Of a DNA stretch of 64,000 nt, positions 1-7,930 are shown one piece after another. The stretch lies in assembly GCF_964204645.1 (NCBI RefSeq), contig NC_134035.1, positions 6,758,501 to 6,822,500 on the forward strand. The letters are read 5' to 3'. The position numbers and the translations under genes are program-made. Under the pieces are notes generated by a model. The model was not told where the DNA came from. It ran no database searches and worked only from the letters and a program-made list of their open reading frames with translations. The stretch is from Tubulanus polymorphus. Taxonomy: Eukaryota; Nemertea; Palaeonemertea; Tubulaniformes; Tubulanidae. How positions within the stretch are numbered: position 1 is the stretch's first letter; each line of letters opens with the position of its first letter.

Positions 1-1
1 A

Positions 2-151
2 ACTGATAATGGTGTCATATGGCACCCACACGGTGATATTCAACATGATATAATTAAACTAAATGATGATAATAAATCCCATGAAAATACTAAATTAGCT
101 ATAACTTGTATAGGAATTGTAATCGGAGGAATATTATATTTTAAATTTTAA
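2..151 (+). CDS. C-terminal end of a small tail-anchored membrane protein (partial)
   Basis: An open frame enters from the window edge and stops at 149-151. Its last residues form one hydrophobic segment (LAITCIGIVIGGILYF) ending KF. The same C-terminus, preceded by the same HPHGDI and NKSHEN blocks, ends the gene at 44868-45236 in copy B, so the two are orthologous. The next gene starts 17 bases downstream, as in copy B. The hydrophobic C-terminus suggests a tail anchor. The function is unknown; a virion or membrane protein is an inference from its place among late genes. Confidence 0.7.
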   Translation, partial: TDNGVIWHPHGDIQHDIIKLNDDNKSHENTKLAITCIGIVIGGILYFKF

Positions 152-168
152 TTTTTTTTATTATATAA

Positions 169-1599
169 ATGGATGTAGAAGGTGTAGAAGATATTGGAAT
201 GGATCCTTTGGATGAACCTGGTATAACTGATGAACAACCACCTGATTTAGATGAAACAAGTTTTAATGATGGTAATGAACCAGAATATAACAATAATTTA
301 AATATGCCTGATTATATTAAAAATGCTTAATCACAATTAAATCCTGAAAATTTAGACCCAGATTTAGTAAAACAAGATTTAGATAATTTAAACAAAATAC
401 CTAAATTAGAAGATTTAATTGAAAAATCTAATTTTAACATAAATGATGAAGACGTTGGACTTTTAGCAGATCAATTAAAATTTTTAGATAATGGTAAATG
501 TTATTATCGTTTGAAAGGTGATTATTATATTGATATCACTTATAAAAATAATAAAAATAAAATATTATCAGAATCAACTTTAGAAAAATTAAAACCAGAT
601 AGAATTAAAATAATAAGTAATAGTAATGAAATAACTGATGTTACACAAAAAGAAATAGATGATAATATAGATGTATTTAAACAAAGAATTAATGAATTAT
701 TTGAAATAATCAAAAAGAAATCAGAAACAGAAACAACTTCTGAACAGAATATAACTTCCAAAACTAGTAAACTTAGATCAAATAAAGTTCCAATTGAAAA
801 ACTTTTACCGAATGGATTACTTGATGCAACAGATCAAGAATTAGAAGATTTAGATATATTTTCTGATAAAGCAATTAGAGAAATTATTAGTATAAGACTT
901 GCATCTGATAAAATTGCGCATGATAAAAGTATAAGAGATTTTAAAATTAGAACTTTAGAAAAAGAATTAACTGATAAAAATAAAGAAATAGAACAATTAA
1001 AGTCTGATTTAGATCATCAAGTAATTGATGAAATAGAATATAGGCAAAAAGAATTACGTTTAGAAAAAGAAAAAGATGATTTAGAATATAACATAGAATT
1101 ACAAAAAGAAGAAATTAAATTATTATTAAAATCATATGATTATAATATTAATAGATTAAAAGTTATTTTTAAAGATTTGTTGATTAAACCAAATTCTGAA
1201 ATATCATTAAAAGATAGAATAAGATTATTATTTAAATTAGAAGGAATAACAATTCTTTCAATTCTAACAGCTGTAACTATGTTATTTACAACAATTGGTT
1301 TAGCTATATCAAATGCTTTGAAATCTACTCCTCCTCCAAATAAACCGGATAAACCTCCAGGTAATAATTCTATACAAGATAAAGTTAAAGATGGTTTAAA
1401 GAAATTAGCAAAATATTTATGGGAACTATCAAAGAAATCTGCTGCAGCATTACCAGGAGTTATTGCATCAATTGTTGGTTTTATATTGAAATCTGCAGGA
1501 AACATTATTAACTTTGCTGCTGAACATATTATTTTATTTTTAATCACAGTTGTAAGTGCTATTATTTTTGGGTTAGTGAATATGATAAAAAATAAATAA
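169..1599 (+). pseudogene. Coiled-coil, two-region membrane protein of element A, with premature stop
   Basis: The start at 169 is chosen because it sits in the family start motif TTATATAAATGG and because the copy B homologue (44852 downward) begins the same way. The frame runs 477 codons but TAA at 328-330 interrupts it after 53 residues; without that stop it would give about 475 residues. The N-terminus is acidic. A long charged coiled coil lies at about residues 250-345. A membrane segment follows at about 359-381, then a proline-rich linker (TPPPNKPDKPPG), then a second hydrophobic region at about 424-472. It sits directly upstream of the putative capsid gene. It could be a virion membrane or scaffold-like protein; this is inference. 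Confidence 0.7.
328..330 (+). other. In-frame TAA in the coiled-coil gene
   Basis: The TAA falls in frame between MPDYIKNA and SQLNPENLD. The reading frame is open for over 1,200 bases on both sides taken together, so a single C-to-T change of a CAA codon is the simplest explanation. The copy B homologue has a different in-frame stop (TGA) nearby, so the two copies decayed independently. Confidence 0.75.
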
Positions 1600-1619
1600 T
1601 TAATTTTTTTGTTAAATAA

Positions 1620-2867
1620 ATGAGTGGGAGTTATATAAGTCCTTCGAAGAATCATAGAATATCTAATGCTATTAAAGCAGAAAGATTACATCATATAATT
1701 ACTCATAACCCTTCAAATATTAATCCCGATGAAACTTTATATGTTAGAATTCCTAGATTAACACAAAATACTTTTTATGTTCCAAACAGTATTTATTTAT
1801 CAGCTGATATAAAAGTAATCGGTAATAATAATAATTATGTTGTTGATAATGTTGGAAGATATTTGATTAAAAAGTTAACAATAAAGATTGGTCCAGAAAC
1901 AGTTTTCTCATTAGATGATTATAATTTATTTATGCATTATAAAGATTTATGGTTAACTAAAGAAAACAGAAATAATATGATATTTCAGGGTATTCAATCA
2001 GAAAACCAAAATAAATTAAGATCAGAAGCTAATAGCGCAATATTAACAAATGATGTAGATAAATTGATAAAAAGTATATATGGAAGCAAATATAAAATTC
2101 CATTAGACTTTGAATTGATAAATAATAATGCACCTTTATATAAATACGCAATTCAAGAAGATATTATATTTGAGATAACATTTGCTCCTGTAAATGAAAT
2201 TGTATTATCTAGCGTTAATAAAGATATGAGTTATAAATTATCGAATATATGTTTAGAATATAATACAGTAACTGATGAAAATATTGCTAGAACAATTCAA
2301 ACTCAATACAATCAAGGATTTTCATTATTATATGATTATATTGATAAATTTAAAACTGTAACTATTAATGCAAATGATGAAATAATTAATGAGAATATTA
2401 ACTTTCCTAGAAGATCTAATAAAGGTATATTAATATTTTTTACTATTGGAACGTATACTAATGGCGCAATAAATGTTGATAATTATTATAATCCTGAAAT
2501 AACAAAAGTAGAAATAACTATCGAAGGTATAGCAAATAAAATATTTTGTCAAGGAATGAGAATGATAGATCAATGGGTAGAAATTAAAAAACATTTTATG
2601 AATGAAAAAATAAAATCATTTGAAAATTGTAACATTAATCAAATTGATTATTATACCGGTAATAAATATGCATTATGGTTAGATTTTAGAACAACAGAGG
2701 ATAATTCATTACATGGTTCTGGAAAAAAACTACAAAACACAAAAGATGGAATACAATTATTCATGAAAAAGAATAAAGGAATCAAAAATTTTAAAATGCA
2801 CATTTATATTATATCTGACGCGCAATTAAATATTGTAAATTCACAATTAGATAGTATTCAATATTAG
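1620..2867 (+). CDS. Putative major capsid protein (double jelly-roll type)
   Basis: This intact 415-residue frame begins in the start motif TTAAATAAATGAG. Its size, beta-rich composition and place immediately before the integrase and packaging ATPase fit the major capsid gene of Polinton/adintovirus-like viruses. The N-terminal half has the pattern seen in hexon-like proteins: a polar lead, then RIPRLTQNTFYVPNS and alternating hydrophobic strands. There is no signal peptide or membrane segment. It is the longest intact late gene of copy A. The assignment rests on synteny and general sequence character, not on a decisive motif. A profile or structure search for a double jelly-roll would settle it. 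Confidence 0.62.
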   Translation: MSGSYISPSKNHRISNAIKAERLHHIITHNPSNINPDETLYVRIPRLTQNTFYVPNSIYLSADIKVIGNNNNYVVDNVGRYLIKKLTIKIGPETVFSLDDYNLFMHYKDLWLTKENRNNMIFQGIQSENQNKLRSEANSAILTNDVDKLIKSIYGSKYKIPLDFELINNNAPLYKYAIQEDIIFEITFAPVNEIVLSSVNKDMSYKLSNICLEYNTVTDENIARTIQTQYNQGFSLLYDYIDKFKTVTINANDEIINENINFPRRSNKGILIFFTIGTYTNGAINVDNYYNPEITKVEITIEGIANKIFCQGMRMIDQWVEIKKHFMNEKIKSFENCNINQIDYYTGNKYALWLDFRTTEDNSLHGSGKKLQNTKDGIQLFMKKNKGIKNFKMHIYIISDAQLNIVNSQLDSIQY

Positions 2868-2897
2868 AAATATAAAGTTAAAATTAAGCGTATATAA

Positions 2898-4025
2898 ATG
2901 GGTGGTAAAAAATCTCCTAATACTAAAGAACAATATTTAAGAAATTTATATTACAACCCTGAGAGTTCGGTTGCTTATTCTTCTACCAAACATATATGGC
3001 GTCAAGTAAAACAAGATAAATTAGATAAGATAATCCCACAAAATTTAGTTAAATATAAAGATATAAATGAATTTATGTTAGAACAACCAACATATACAAC
3101 ACATAAAAAAATTGTTAGAAAATATAAAACTCGTAAAACTATGGTAAGTTATGTAGATCAACAGTGGCAAGGAGATTTAATTGATATAAAAAATGTTAAG
3201 AAAGATAATGATGATTATTGGTGGTTATTGAATATAATTGATATTTTTAGTCGTTATGTATGGAGCTTCCCACTTTATAGAAAAGATGCTGTACAAACAT
3301 CAAATGTTTTAAGAAAATTTCTTTCGGATGATAAACTAAAACCAGAAAAAATACAATTTGATGATGGAAAAGAATTTGATAATTCACTTGTTCATGGACT
3401 TTTAGATTTTCATAATATTAAATATTTTTCAACAAAATCGGATAAAAAAGCAGCAGTTGTTGAACGATTTAATAGAACATTAAGAACAAGAATGTGGAAA
3501 TATTTTACAGCAAATAATACTTTTAAATGGATTGATGTTTTACCAAAATTGATAGAAGGATATAATACTTCTTATCATTCTTCTATTGGAATGAAACCTA
3601 TTGATGCTAGAAAACCTGAAAATGCTGAAATTGTTTGGAATAATTTATATGGAGCATTTCTTGTAGATGATTTTGGTGAACCTAAATTTAAAGTTGGTCA
3701 AAATGTTAGAATTTCTAAGTATAAAAAGATATTTGACAAAGGATACGATCGAAATTTTACTAGAGAAATATATAAAATAAAAAAGGTAATAACAACAAAA
3801 CCATATGTCTATAAATTAGAAGATTTAGATGGTGAAGAAGTTGATGGTTACTTTTACGAAGAAGAATTAAGTTTAACTACTGAAAATCTAGAACAAGAAT
3901 ATAAAATTGAAAAAGTACTAAAAACAAAAACTGTTAAAATAAAAAAATATTCTTTAGTAAAATGGGTTGGATGGCCAGATAAATTCAATGAATGGATATT
4001 ATCAAGTAAAATTAAAAATATATAA
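2898..4025 (+). CDS. Retroviral-type DDE integrase with C-terminal chromodomain
   Basis: This 375-residue protein catalyses strand transfer of the element DNA into the host genome. The rve-type core is clear: the first Asp at residue 93 (WQGDLIDI), the second at 156 (FDDGKEF) and the Glu at 189 (VVERFNRTL), with the SDKKAAVVERFNRT block typical of Polinton integrases. GYNTSYHSSIGMKP follows at about 221-234. An SH3-like stretch leads to a chromodomain at about 333-375, with KWVGWPDKFNEWI visible. The gene starts in TATATAAATGGG and its stop is one base before the start region of the ATPase gene. It appears intact. MGG at the N-terminus could be a myristoylation signal. Confidence 0.92.
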   Translation: MGGKKSPNTKEQYLRNLYYNPESSVAYSSTKHIWRQVKQDKLDKIIPQNLVKYKDINEFMLEQPTYTTHKKIVRKYKTRKTMVSYVDQQWQGDLIDIKNVKKDNDDYWWLLNIIDIFSRYVWSFPLYRKDAVQTSNVLRKFLSDDKLKPEKIQFDDGKEFDNSLVHGLLDFHNIKYFSTKSDKKAAVVERFNRTLRTRMWKYFTANNTFKWIDVLPKLIEGYNTSYHSSIGMKPIDARKPENAEIVWNNLYGAFLVDDFGEPKFKVGQNVRISKYKKIFDKGYDRNFTREIYKIKKVITTKPYVYKLEDLDGEEVDGYFYEEELSLTTENLEQEYKIEKVLKTKTVKIKKYSLVKWVGWPDKFNEWILSSKIKNI

Positions 4026-4634
4026 ATGAATAAGGAATTATTTATATTTGAGCCTCATAATATGTTAATTTCTGGTGTAACAAATTGTGGAAAAACTTAT
4101 TTTATATTAAATTTATTAGAAACTATTTACAAAAACTATTTTGATAATATAGTATTATTTTGTCCAACATATGAATTTAATCAAACTTATGATAGAAATA
4201 TTACTAGAAATAATAAATTTATTATATTAGATCCTAAAACAGTAAAAGAAAATTTAGATAATTGTATAAAAATAGCAATTGATATTTATAAAGGATCAAA
4301 TACATTATTTATCATAGATGATTGTGCTAATCTACATGATTCAAAAGTTAGAGAAAGTGAGTTATGTTATTTAGCTTTTTCTGGTAGACATTTTGGGATA
4401 ACAACTTGGGTTTTAAATCAAAAATATAATTCAATTGTTAAAAACTTTAGAGAAAACATTAGATTTCTAGTTTTATTCTACAATAAAGATAGAAAATCGA
4501 TGAAAAATGCACTTGAGGAAAATGATATTATTCCACATGATTTACATAATGAATATATGGATAAGTTGAAAAATATTAAAAGATCAAAATTACTATTTAG
4601 ATTACAACACCCATTTAAATATGAATTTATTTAA
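4026..4634 (+). CDS. A32/FtsK-HerA-type genome packaging ATPase
   Basis: This 202-residue P-loop ATPase pumps genomic DNA into preformed capsids in related viruses. Walker A is GVTNCGKT at residues 17-24 and Walker B is LFIIDD at 94-99. The block FSGRHFGITTWVLNQKY at about 119-135 matches the sensor region of the A32-like family. The start ATG lies in ATATATAAATGA and follows the integrase stop directly, so the two are tightly coupled in a late gene block. Its length is close to that of other Polinton packaging ATPases. No break is seen. Confidence 0.9.
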   Translation: MNKELFIFEPHNMLISGVTNCGKTYFILNLLETIYKNYFDNIVLFCPTYEFNQTYDRNITRNNKFIILDPKTVKENLDNCIKIAIDIYKGSNTLFIIDDCANLHDSKVRESELCYLAFSGRHFGITTWVLNQKYNSIVKNFRENIRFLVLFYNKDRKSMKNALEENDIIPHDLHNEYMDKLKNIKRSKLLFRLQHPFKYEFI

Positions 4635-4932
4635 ATTCAACTAGCTTGTTAATCTAATTGAATTCTAGTTACATTCTAGTTGAATTCTAGTTGTTAGTAG
4701 TTGAAACAAAAATCAACTAGATTTAACAATATTTCAACTAGCTTGTTAATCTAGTTTAATTCTAGTTGAATTCTAGTTGAATTCTAGTTGTTAGTAGTTG
4801 AAACAAAAATCAACTAGAATGTAACTAGAAATAAACAAAAACAACAATATTTCAACTAGCTTGTTAATCTAGTTGAATTCTAGTTACATTCTAGTTAAAT
4901 TCTAGTTGCAACAACACAACTAATTTGTTTGT
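4634..4932. repeat. CTAGTTG-rich tandem repeat between late gene blocks
   Basis: About 300 bases are built from roughly three units of about 100 bp. Each contains the run AACTAGCTTGTTAATCTAG followed by several copies of ATTCTAGTTG, and the complementary CAACTAGA also occurs, so single strands could fold. No ORF is present. It separates the ATPase from the next start motif at 4934. A related, more diverged run of CTAG-containing repeats lies in copy C at about 59300-59590, so the repeat is a feature of the element and not of this insertion site. Confidence 0.8.
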
Positions 4933-4939
4933 TATATAA

Positions 4940-5545
4940 ATGGGAGGTGAAAAGAAAATAAAATCTAAAAATGGTGATGTTCCAATTGAAAAAACTTTAG
5001 ATGATTTAGGAATAACAGAAACAAAATTAACTCCAGATGATGGTGCTTTAAATAATGTTACAACAAATAATAGTTATGAATATTATCTTTATTGTAAACA
5101 TCAATTAGAAATATTAATAGCATCTGGAAAATGTAAAAATTTTGTCGGTAAAAATTTAACTTATAATGAATTAGATACAATGAAATCAGATGAAATTATT
5201 AGATTATTTAAGATTTATGAATCCGCGAGAACAGCTAGAATTAATGACGCGATATCAGAAAATGTAGTAAAAGGTTATAGTAAATTATGTAATTATATAC
5301 TACCAATTGAAGATGAAAATAGATTATATTCCGATTTAAAAAATGATTATTTAGTTATGACTGAATTAAATAAATGGATTGGATATTTATCATTTCAATT
5401 AGGTGGATTTATGACATTATTATCAACTGGAGTTATAACATTTTCAAATATTGAAAGTAAAAATATTTCTATAATAAATGAGCGAGGTGAAAGAAGTGAA
5501 GGAATTACCTGTGAAGAAAAAACCGAGAACTCAGAAACAAATTGA
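4940..5545 (+). CDS. Late gene of unknown function, 201 aa
   Basis: This intact frame starts in the motif GTTATATAAATGGG. The protein begins MGGEKKIKSKNGD, a possible N-myristoylation signal followed by a basic patch. The middle is helical and charged. A moderately hydrophobic stretch lies near residues 160-180 (YLSFQLGGFMTLLSTGVI). Its 3' end overlaps the next gene by 68 bases in another frame. I do not recognise the family. Position after the packaging ATPase and the membrane-like segment suggest a structural or membrane role; this is inference. Confidence 0.6.
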   Translation: MGGEKKIKSKNGDVPIEKTLDDLGITETKLTPDDGALNNVTTNNSYEYYLYCKHQLEILIASGKCKNFVGKNLTYNELDTMKSDEIIRLFKIYESARTARINDAISENVVKGYSKLCNYILPIEDENRLYSDLKNDYLVMTELNKWIGYLSFQLGGFMTLLSTGVITFSNIESKNISIINERGERSEGITCEEKTENSETN

Positions 5546-5846
5546 ATGGTCTCGACAATTAGGAATTAAATCACAAGAATATAAAAAAGCTGTAAAAGAA
5601 AAAATAAGTAATAAAAATGTTAATAAAAATGGTGAAAATATTGTTATTTCTACTCCTTCTGATAGTAGAATATTTGATAAATATTTATATTTTACAGTTG
5701 GATTTGTAATTGTATTCATTTTGATTGGGTGTAATTGGTATAAGAAATCAAATAAAATTCATGATATTAGTAATTCTGAAACAACTGCTATCAAAAATGA
5801 AAGTACTTCTGAAATTCCAAAATTTATAATAAAAAAAATGGATTAA
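5478..5846 (+). CDS. Small basic single-pass membrane protein, 122 aa
   Basis: The start ATG is in CTATAATAAATGAG, the family start motif, which supports this start despite the 68-base overlap with the preceding gene. The N-terminal half is very basic (PVKKKPRTQKQIEW) and could bind DNA or nucleoprotein. One strong membrane segment, YLYFTVGFVIVFILIGC, lies at about residues 69-85. The tail is polar. Small basic proteins with one membrane span are common virion components in this virus group, but I cannot name a specific homologue. It is the last + strand gene before the convergent early genes. Confidence 0.6.
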   Translation: MSEVKEVKELPVKKKPRTQKQIEWSRQLGIKSQEYKKAVKEKISNKNVNKNGENIVISTPSDSRIFDKYLYFTVGFVIVFILIGCNWYKKSNKIHDISNSETTAIKNESTSEIPKFIIKKMD

Positions 5847-5876
5847 TATTTTAGAAAAAAAAACAAAAAAATAATT

Positions 5877-5935
5877 AAATATCTCACTGTGGGGCAATTA
5901 AATTATCCAGATAAGTCATTTCGGATCCTTGATAT
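5877..5935. repeat. Repeat copy R1 (pairs with 6645-6750)
   Basis: The sequence ATATCTCACT, then GCAATTAAATT, CCAGATAAGTCATTTCGGAT and GATAT recurs at 6645-6750 with an insertion of about 45 bases. R1 overlaps the 3' end of the HNH gene, so the HNH tail and the intergenic copy share origin. It may mark a recombination point or a shared 3' end signal. Confidence 0.7.
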
Positions 5936-6590
5936 CAAATTCCTCAACGTATCGTTCATTATTTGGATTATTGTTCCATAATTCAATAAATTTTTTTGTT
6001 TTTTCCAGTTGATCTAAATATAATTTCATATCTAGTTTGTTAGATTTAATTATATTTTCTTTCTTTTCTAAAGGTCTTAAATTTCTCCAGTTCCAGATTA
6101 GCTTCTTATCATATTCATCATTCATATCAAATTTAGAAATCGGCAACACATGATCAATATGAAAGTATTCACCATAATTATCTATATTCATTTTATCATC
6201 GAATTGAAATATAATCCATGATTTGAGAAATTCATCTGAACAACCCAACAAATTAGTTAATGTTTCTGAATGCGTTTCTTTGTTGAATAATTGTGTTGAT
6301 CTAGACCTTAAACATTGTTTTAATCTAAAATTAAGATCTGTTTTATATTTTTCTCTCATATATTTTGTCATATAATCATTATAAGATTCTCTATTATCTT
6401 CTCGATATTGTTTGGTATATAGTTTAAAACAAGTTTTACAGCAATTTTTAAAACCATCTTTGCTAATCTTACGCTTACTAAATTCTGTAAATGATTTATC
6501 TAATTCACATTTAGAACACTTCTTGTAGTATATGTTTATAACACCAGTGTTATTTGTAATATTGATAGTTTGTGGTTGTTCTGGTTCCAT
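5916..6590 (-). CDS. HNH endonuclease with N-terminal zinc-binding module
   Basis: This 224-residue protein has a CxxC...CxxC zinc module at residues 25-54 (CSKCELDKSF, CKTC) and an HNH core at about 143-183: HIDHVLPIS at 144-152, then NWRNLRPL and the trailing Asn/Lys of ENIIKSNK. These residues bind the metal and cut DNA in HNH nucleases. The start lies in CCTAATAAATGG on the - strand. The N-terminus MEPEQPQTIN is shared with other element genes. A truncated homologue begins at 43256 in copy B. Likely roles are genome processing, recombination or homing; which one is not shown by the sequence. Confidence 0.85.
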   Translation of the reverse strand: MEPEQPQTINITNNTGVINIYYKKCSKCELDKSFTEFSKRKISKDGFKNCCKTCFKLYTKQYREDNRESYNDYMTKYMREKYKTDLNFRLKQCLRSRSTQLFNKETHSETLTNLLGCSDEFLKSWIIFQFDDKMNIDNYGEYFHIDHVLPISKFDMNDEYDKKLIWNWRNLRPLEKKENIIKSNKLDMKLYLDQLEKTKKFIELWNNNPNNERYVEEFDIKDPK

Positions 6591-6603
6591 TTATTAGGAA
6601 AAA

Positions 6604-6624
6604 AAATTACTTGTGGTGATGAGT
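6604..6624. promoter_or_regulatory. Recurrent upstream motif ACTTGTGGTGATGAGT, copy 1 of 4
   Basis: The motif lies just upstream (on the - strand) of the HNH start. Near-identical copies sit upstream of the other two - strand genes, at 7120-7140, 7536-7556 and 7566-7586. Each follows a short A-rich run. Being upstream of every early-type gene in copy A, it is a candidate early promoter or operator. Confidence 0.6.
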
Positions 6625-6644
6625 ATGAAAAAAAAAAAAATTGA

Positions 6645-6750
6645 ATATCTCACTACTTTTGTCTATCACTGTGTGGGTGCTGTTTATGGCACCATCTATG
6701 TGGAGCAATTAAATTGTCCAGATAAGTCATTTCGGATTCTAGATATTCAT
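6645..6750. repeat. Repeat copy R2 with a GTGC hairpin-like insert
   Basis: This pairs with 5877-5935. Between its two shared blocks it carries 6664-6695, which is the reverse complement of a sequence found inside the coding region at 11-38 and at 44996-45024. It lies in the gap between the HNH gene and the 108-residue gene. Confidence 0.65.
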
Positions 6751-6779
6751 TATTTTTATTAATTTATTTTTTAAAAAAT

Positions 6780-7106
6780 TTAATCAACAATTTCTAAATC
6801 ATGATGACCGTCTTCATTTTTCCCATGATATATTATTTTAAATCCTACTAAATCTTTCAATTCCTCCATACTCAATGAAACCCATTTATCGGGTAAAAAC
6901 ACTTTAAATTCTCGCGATGTACTAACATTACAGTAGCTTAAATTAGCTGATACTTTCTCTCCATATTTAGTTTTTATCTTTTCTAATTTCAATATTTTAT
7001 GTTCAATTTCTTTTGTAACATCAACTAACTTTTTTATTTCAAATTGTTTTTTTGCTGGTTTTATTCTGTTATTTATTGTTGCTAAGAATGCTTTTCTATC
7101 TCCCAT
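6780..7106 (-). CDS. Conserved small early protein, 108 aa
   Basis: The intact frame starts in CCTTATAAATGGG. The N-terminal half is basic and helical. The C-terminal half has SREFKVFLPDKWVSLSMEE and a final IIYHGKNE. The same pattern (FRTYLPDRFHRLSSEDLEEL and FIYKGKNEK) is present in the broken gene at 48481-48836 of copy B, so this is a conserved gene of the element. The function is unknown. A nucleic-acid-binding or replication accessory role is possible given its early position. Confidence 0.65.
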   Translation of the reverse strand: MGDRKAFLATINNRIKPAKKQFEIKKLVDVTKEIEHKILKLEKIKTKYGEKVSANLSYCNVSTSREFKVFLPDKWVSLSMEELKDLVGFKIIYHGKNEDGHHDLEIVD

Positions 7107-7119
7107 TTATAAGGAAAAC

Positions 7120-7140
7120 AAATTACTTGTGGTGATGAGT
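7120..7140. promoter_or_regulatory. Recurrent upstream motif, copy 2 of 4
   Basis: The AATTACTTGTGGTGATGAGT sequence is immediately upstream of the 108-residue gene on the - strand. The copy is identical to the one at 6604 over the core. Confidence 0.6.
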
Positions 7141-7335
7141 GGGGATTACTTCCCCCTATATAACAAGCACGCTATTAACCGTTCTCACCCAAGCCTCACA
7201 GCATCTATTTATCCGGGTACAGTTGACACGCAATCACTGTACTACAGTAATAGCACACACATTAATAACCGTTCTCAGTAGAGACTCACTGTATCGATCT
7301 ATCCACACGCAGCTGTTGTTACGCGCACTCACTGT
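7140..7335. repeat. Degenerate tandem duplication, about 90-bp unit
   Basis: Two units share the order ATTAA-CCGTTCTCA, CTCAC, ATCTATC/T, CACGC and CACTGT. Each contains a CG-richer composition than the flanking element. No convincing gene is present; the + strand frame over it lacks the start motif. It separates the two outermost - strand genes. Confidence 0.55.
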
Positions 7336-7522
7336 TTATGTGTGTCACAATTTTACTACGTAATATTTCTAAAATTTCAATTGTATCTTTTATTTCTAAT
7401 GAATCAATATAATTTCTAACATTTTCCATGTAAGGTTTATCGATGTATTTTTTACAATATTGACAATAATATTGATTTTTATTGACATTATTGTTTTCTA
7501 GTTGGAACTCACTCTCTCCCAT
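7319..7522 (-). CDS. Small zinc-finger-like early protein, 67 aa
   Basis: The start is in CCCTAATAAATGGG. It has one CxxC pair (YYCQYCKKYIDK) at about residues 18-24 followed by a short helical tail; the expected His pair is missing, so the finger may be truncated. The same YYCPTCKINIDK motif opens the zinc-finger gene at 42376 in copy B. It is the outermost gene before the right end. The 3' end runs into the tandem repeat, so the natural C-terminus may be lost. Confidence 0.5.
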   Translation of the reverse strand: MGESEFQLENNNVNKNQYYCQYCKKYIDKPYMENVRNYIDSLEIKDTIEILEILRSKIVTHINSECA

Positions 7523-7535
7523 TTATTAGGGAAAA

Positions 7536-7586
7536 AAATTACTTGTGGTGATGAGTAGGAAAAAAAAATTACTTGTGGTGATGAGT
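7536..7586. promoter_or_regulatory. Recurrent upstream motif, copies 3 and 4 in tandem
   Basis: Two copies of AATTACTTGTGGTGATGAGT lie 30 bases apart (7536-7556, 7566-7586), upstream of the outermost - strand gene and about 50 bases inside the right end of copy A. Confidence 0.6.
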
Positions 7587-7637
7587 GGTGTCTCGTCCTC
7601 TCGTCCTCTGGCCTGAAAGCCACATATTCTAATTACT

Positions 7638-7930
7638 TAAATATAGTAGAAAATTGCATAGCCGGCACTTCAGCTGTGTGGACATGTTCAAATCCCCTTT
7701 TTTTGAAATCAACATCAATTTTTCTAAGACGACTAAATTAAACATACCCGGTTCTGAAAAACTGATTAAGATGATTATTTGAGATTTCCTGTAAACATAT
7801 TAATTGATGATATCTCAACTGCTGAAAAGTGTCTGCAATACTGGTTCTGTTGATGGATACAGCAGTAATTAGTAGAACTGCTGTACCGGTGGCTCAAGTC
7901 CATTATAGCATTGAATATTTCCAGCAGAGA
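7638..7930. other. Unannotated flank between copy A and the LTR element
   Basis: No gene or repeat is supported. It ends with the 4-bp target duplication GAGA (7927-7930) of the LTR retrotransposon. Confidence 0.6.

Larger units (their letters stand above)
1..7637 (+). mobile_element. Virus-like element A (Polinton/adintovirus-like), left end outside window
   Basis: The copy is AT-rich and compact. Late-type genes lie on the + strand (2-5846) and early-type genes on the - strand (7522-5916), converging near 5880. It encodes an integrase, a packaging ATPase and a putative capsid protein, the hallmark set of Polinton/Maverick-like viruses. The right end is placed at 7637 because 7608-7637 matches the terminal arm of copy C (GGCCTGAAA, then CATATTC, then AATTACT). 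Read from outside, the terminus begins AGTAATT. The left part is beyond the window but is supplied by copy B. At least one gene has an in-frame stop, so this is an integrated, decaying copy. No DNA polymerase B is present. Confidence 0.85.

Noticed and set aside
328-330. Alternative genetic code reading TAA as Gln
   Set aside because: Other genes of the same element use TAA as stop and the copy B gene has a different stop; ordinary decay explains it.
1140-1655. 171-residue - strand ORF
   Set aside because: It is a shadow of the coiled-coil gene on the + strand.
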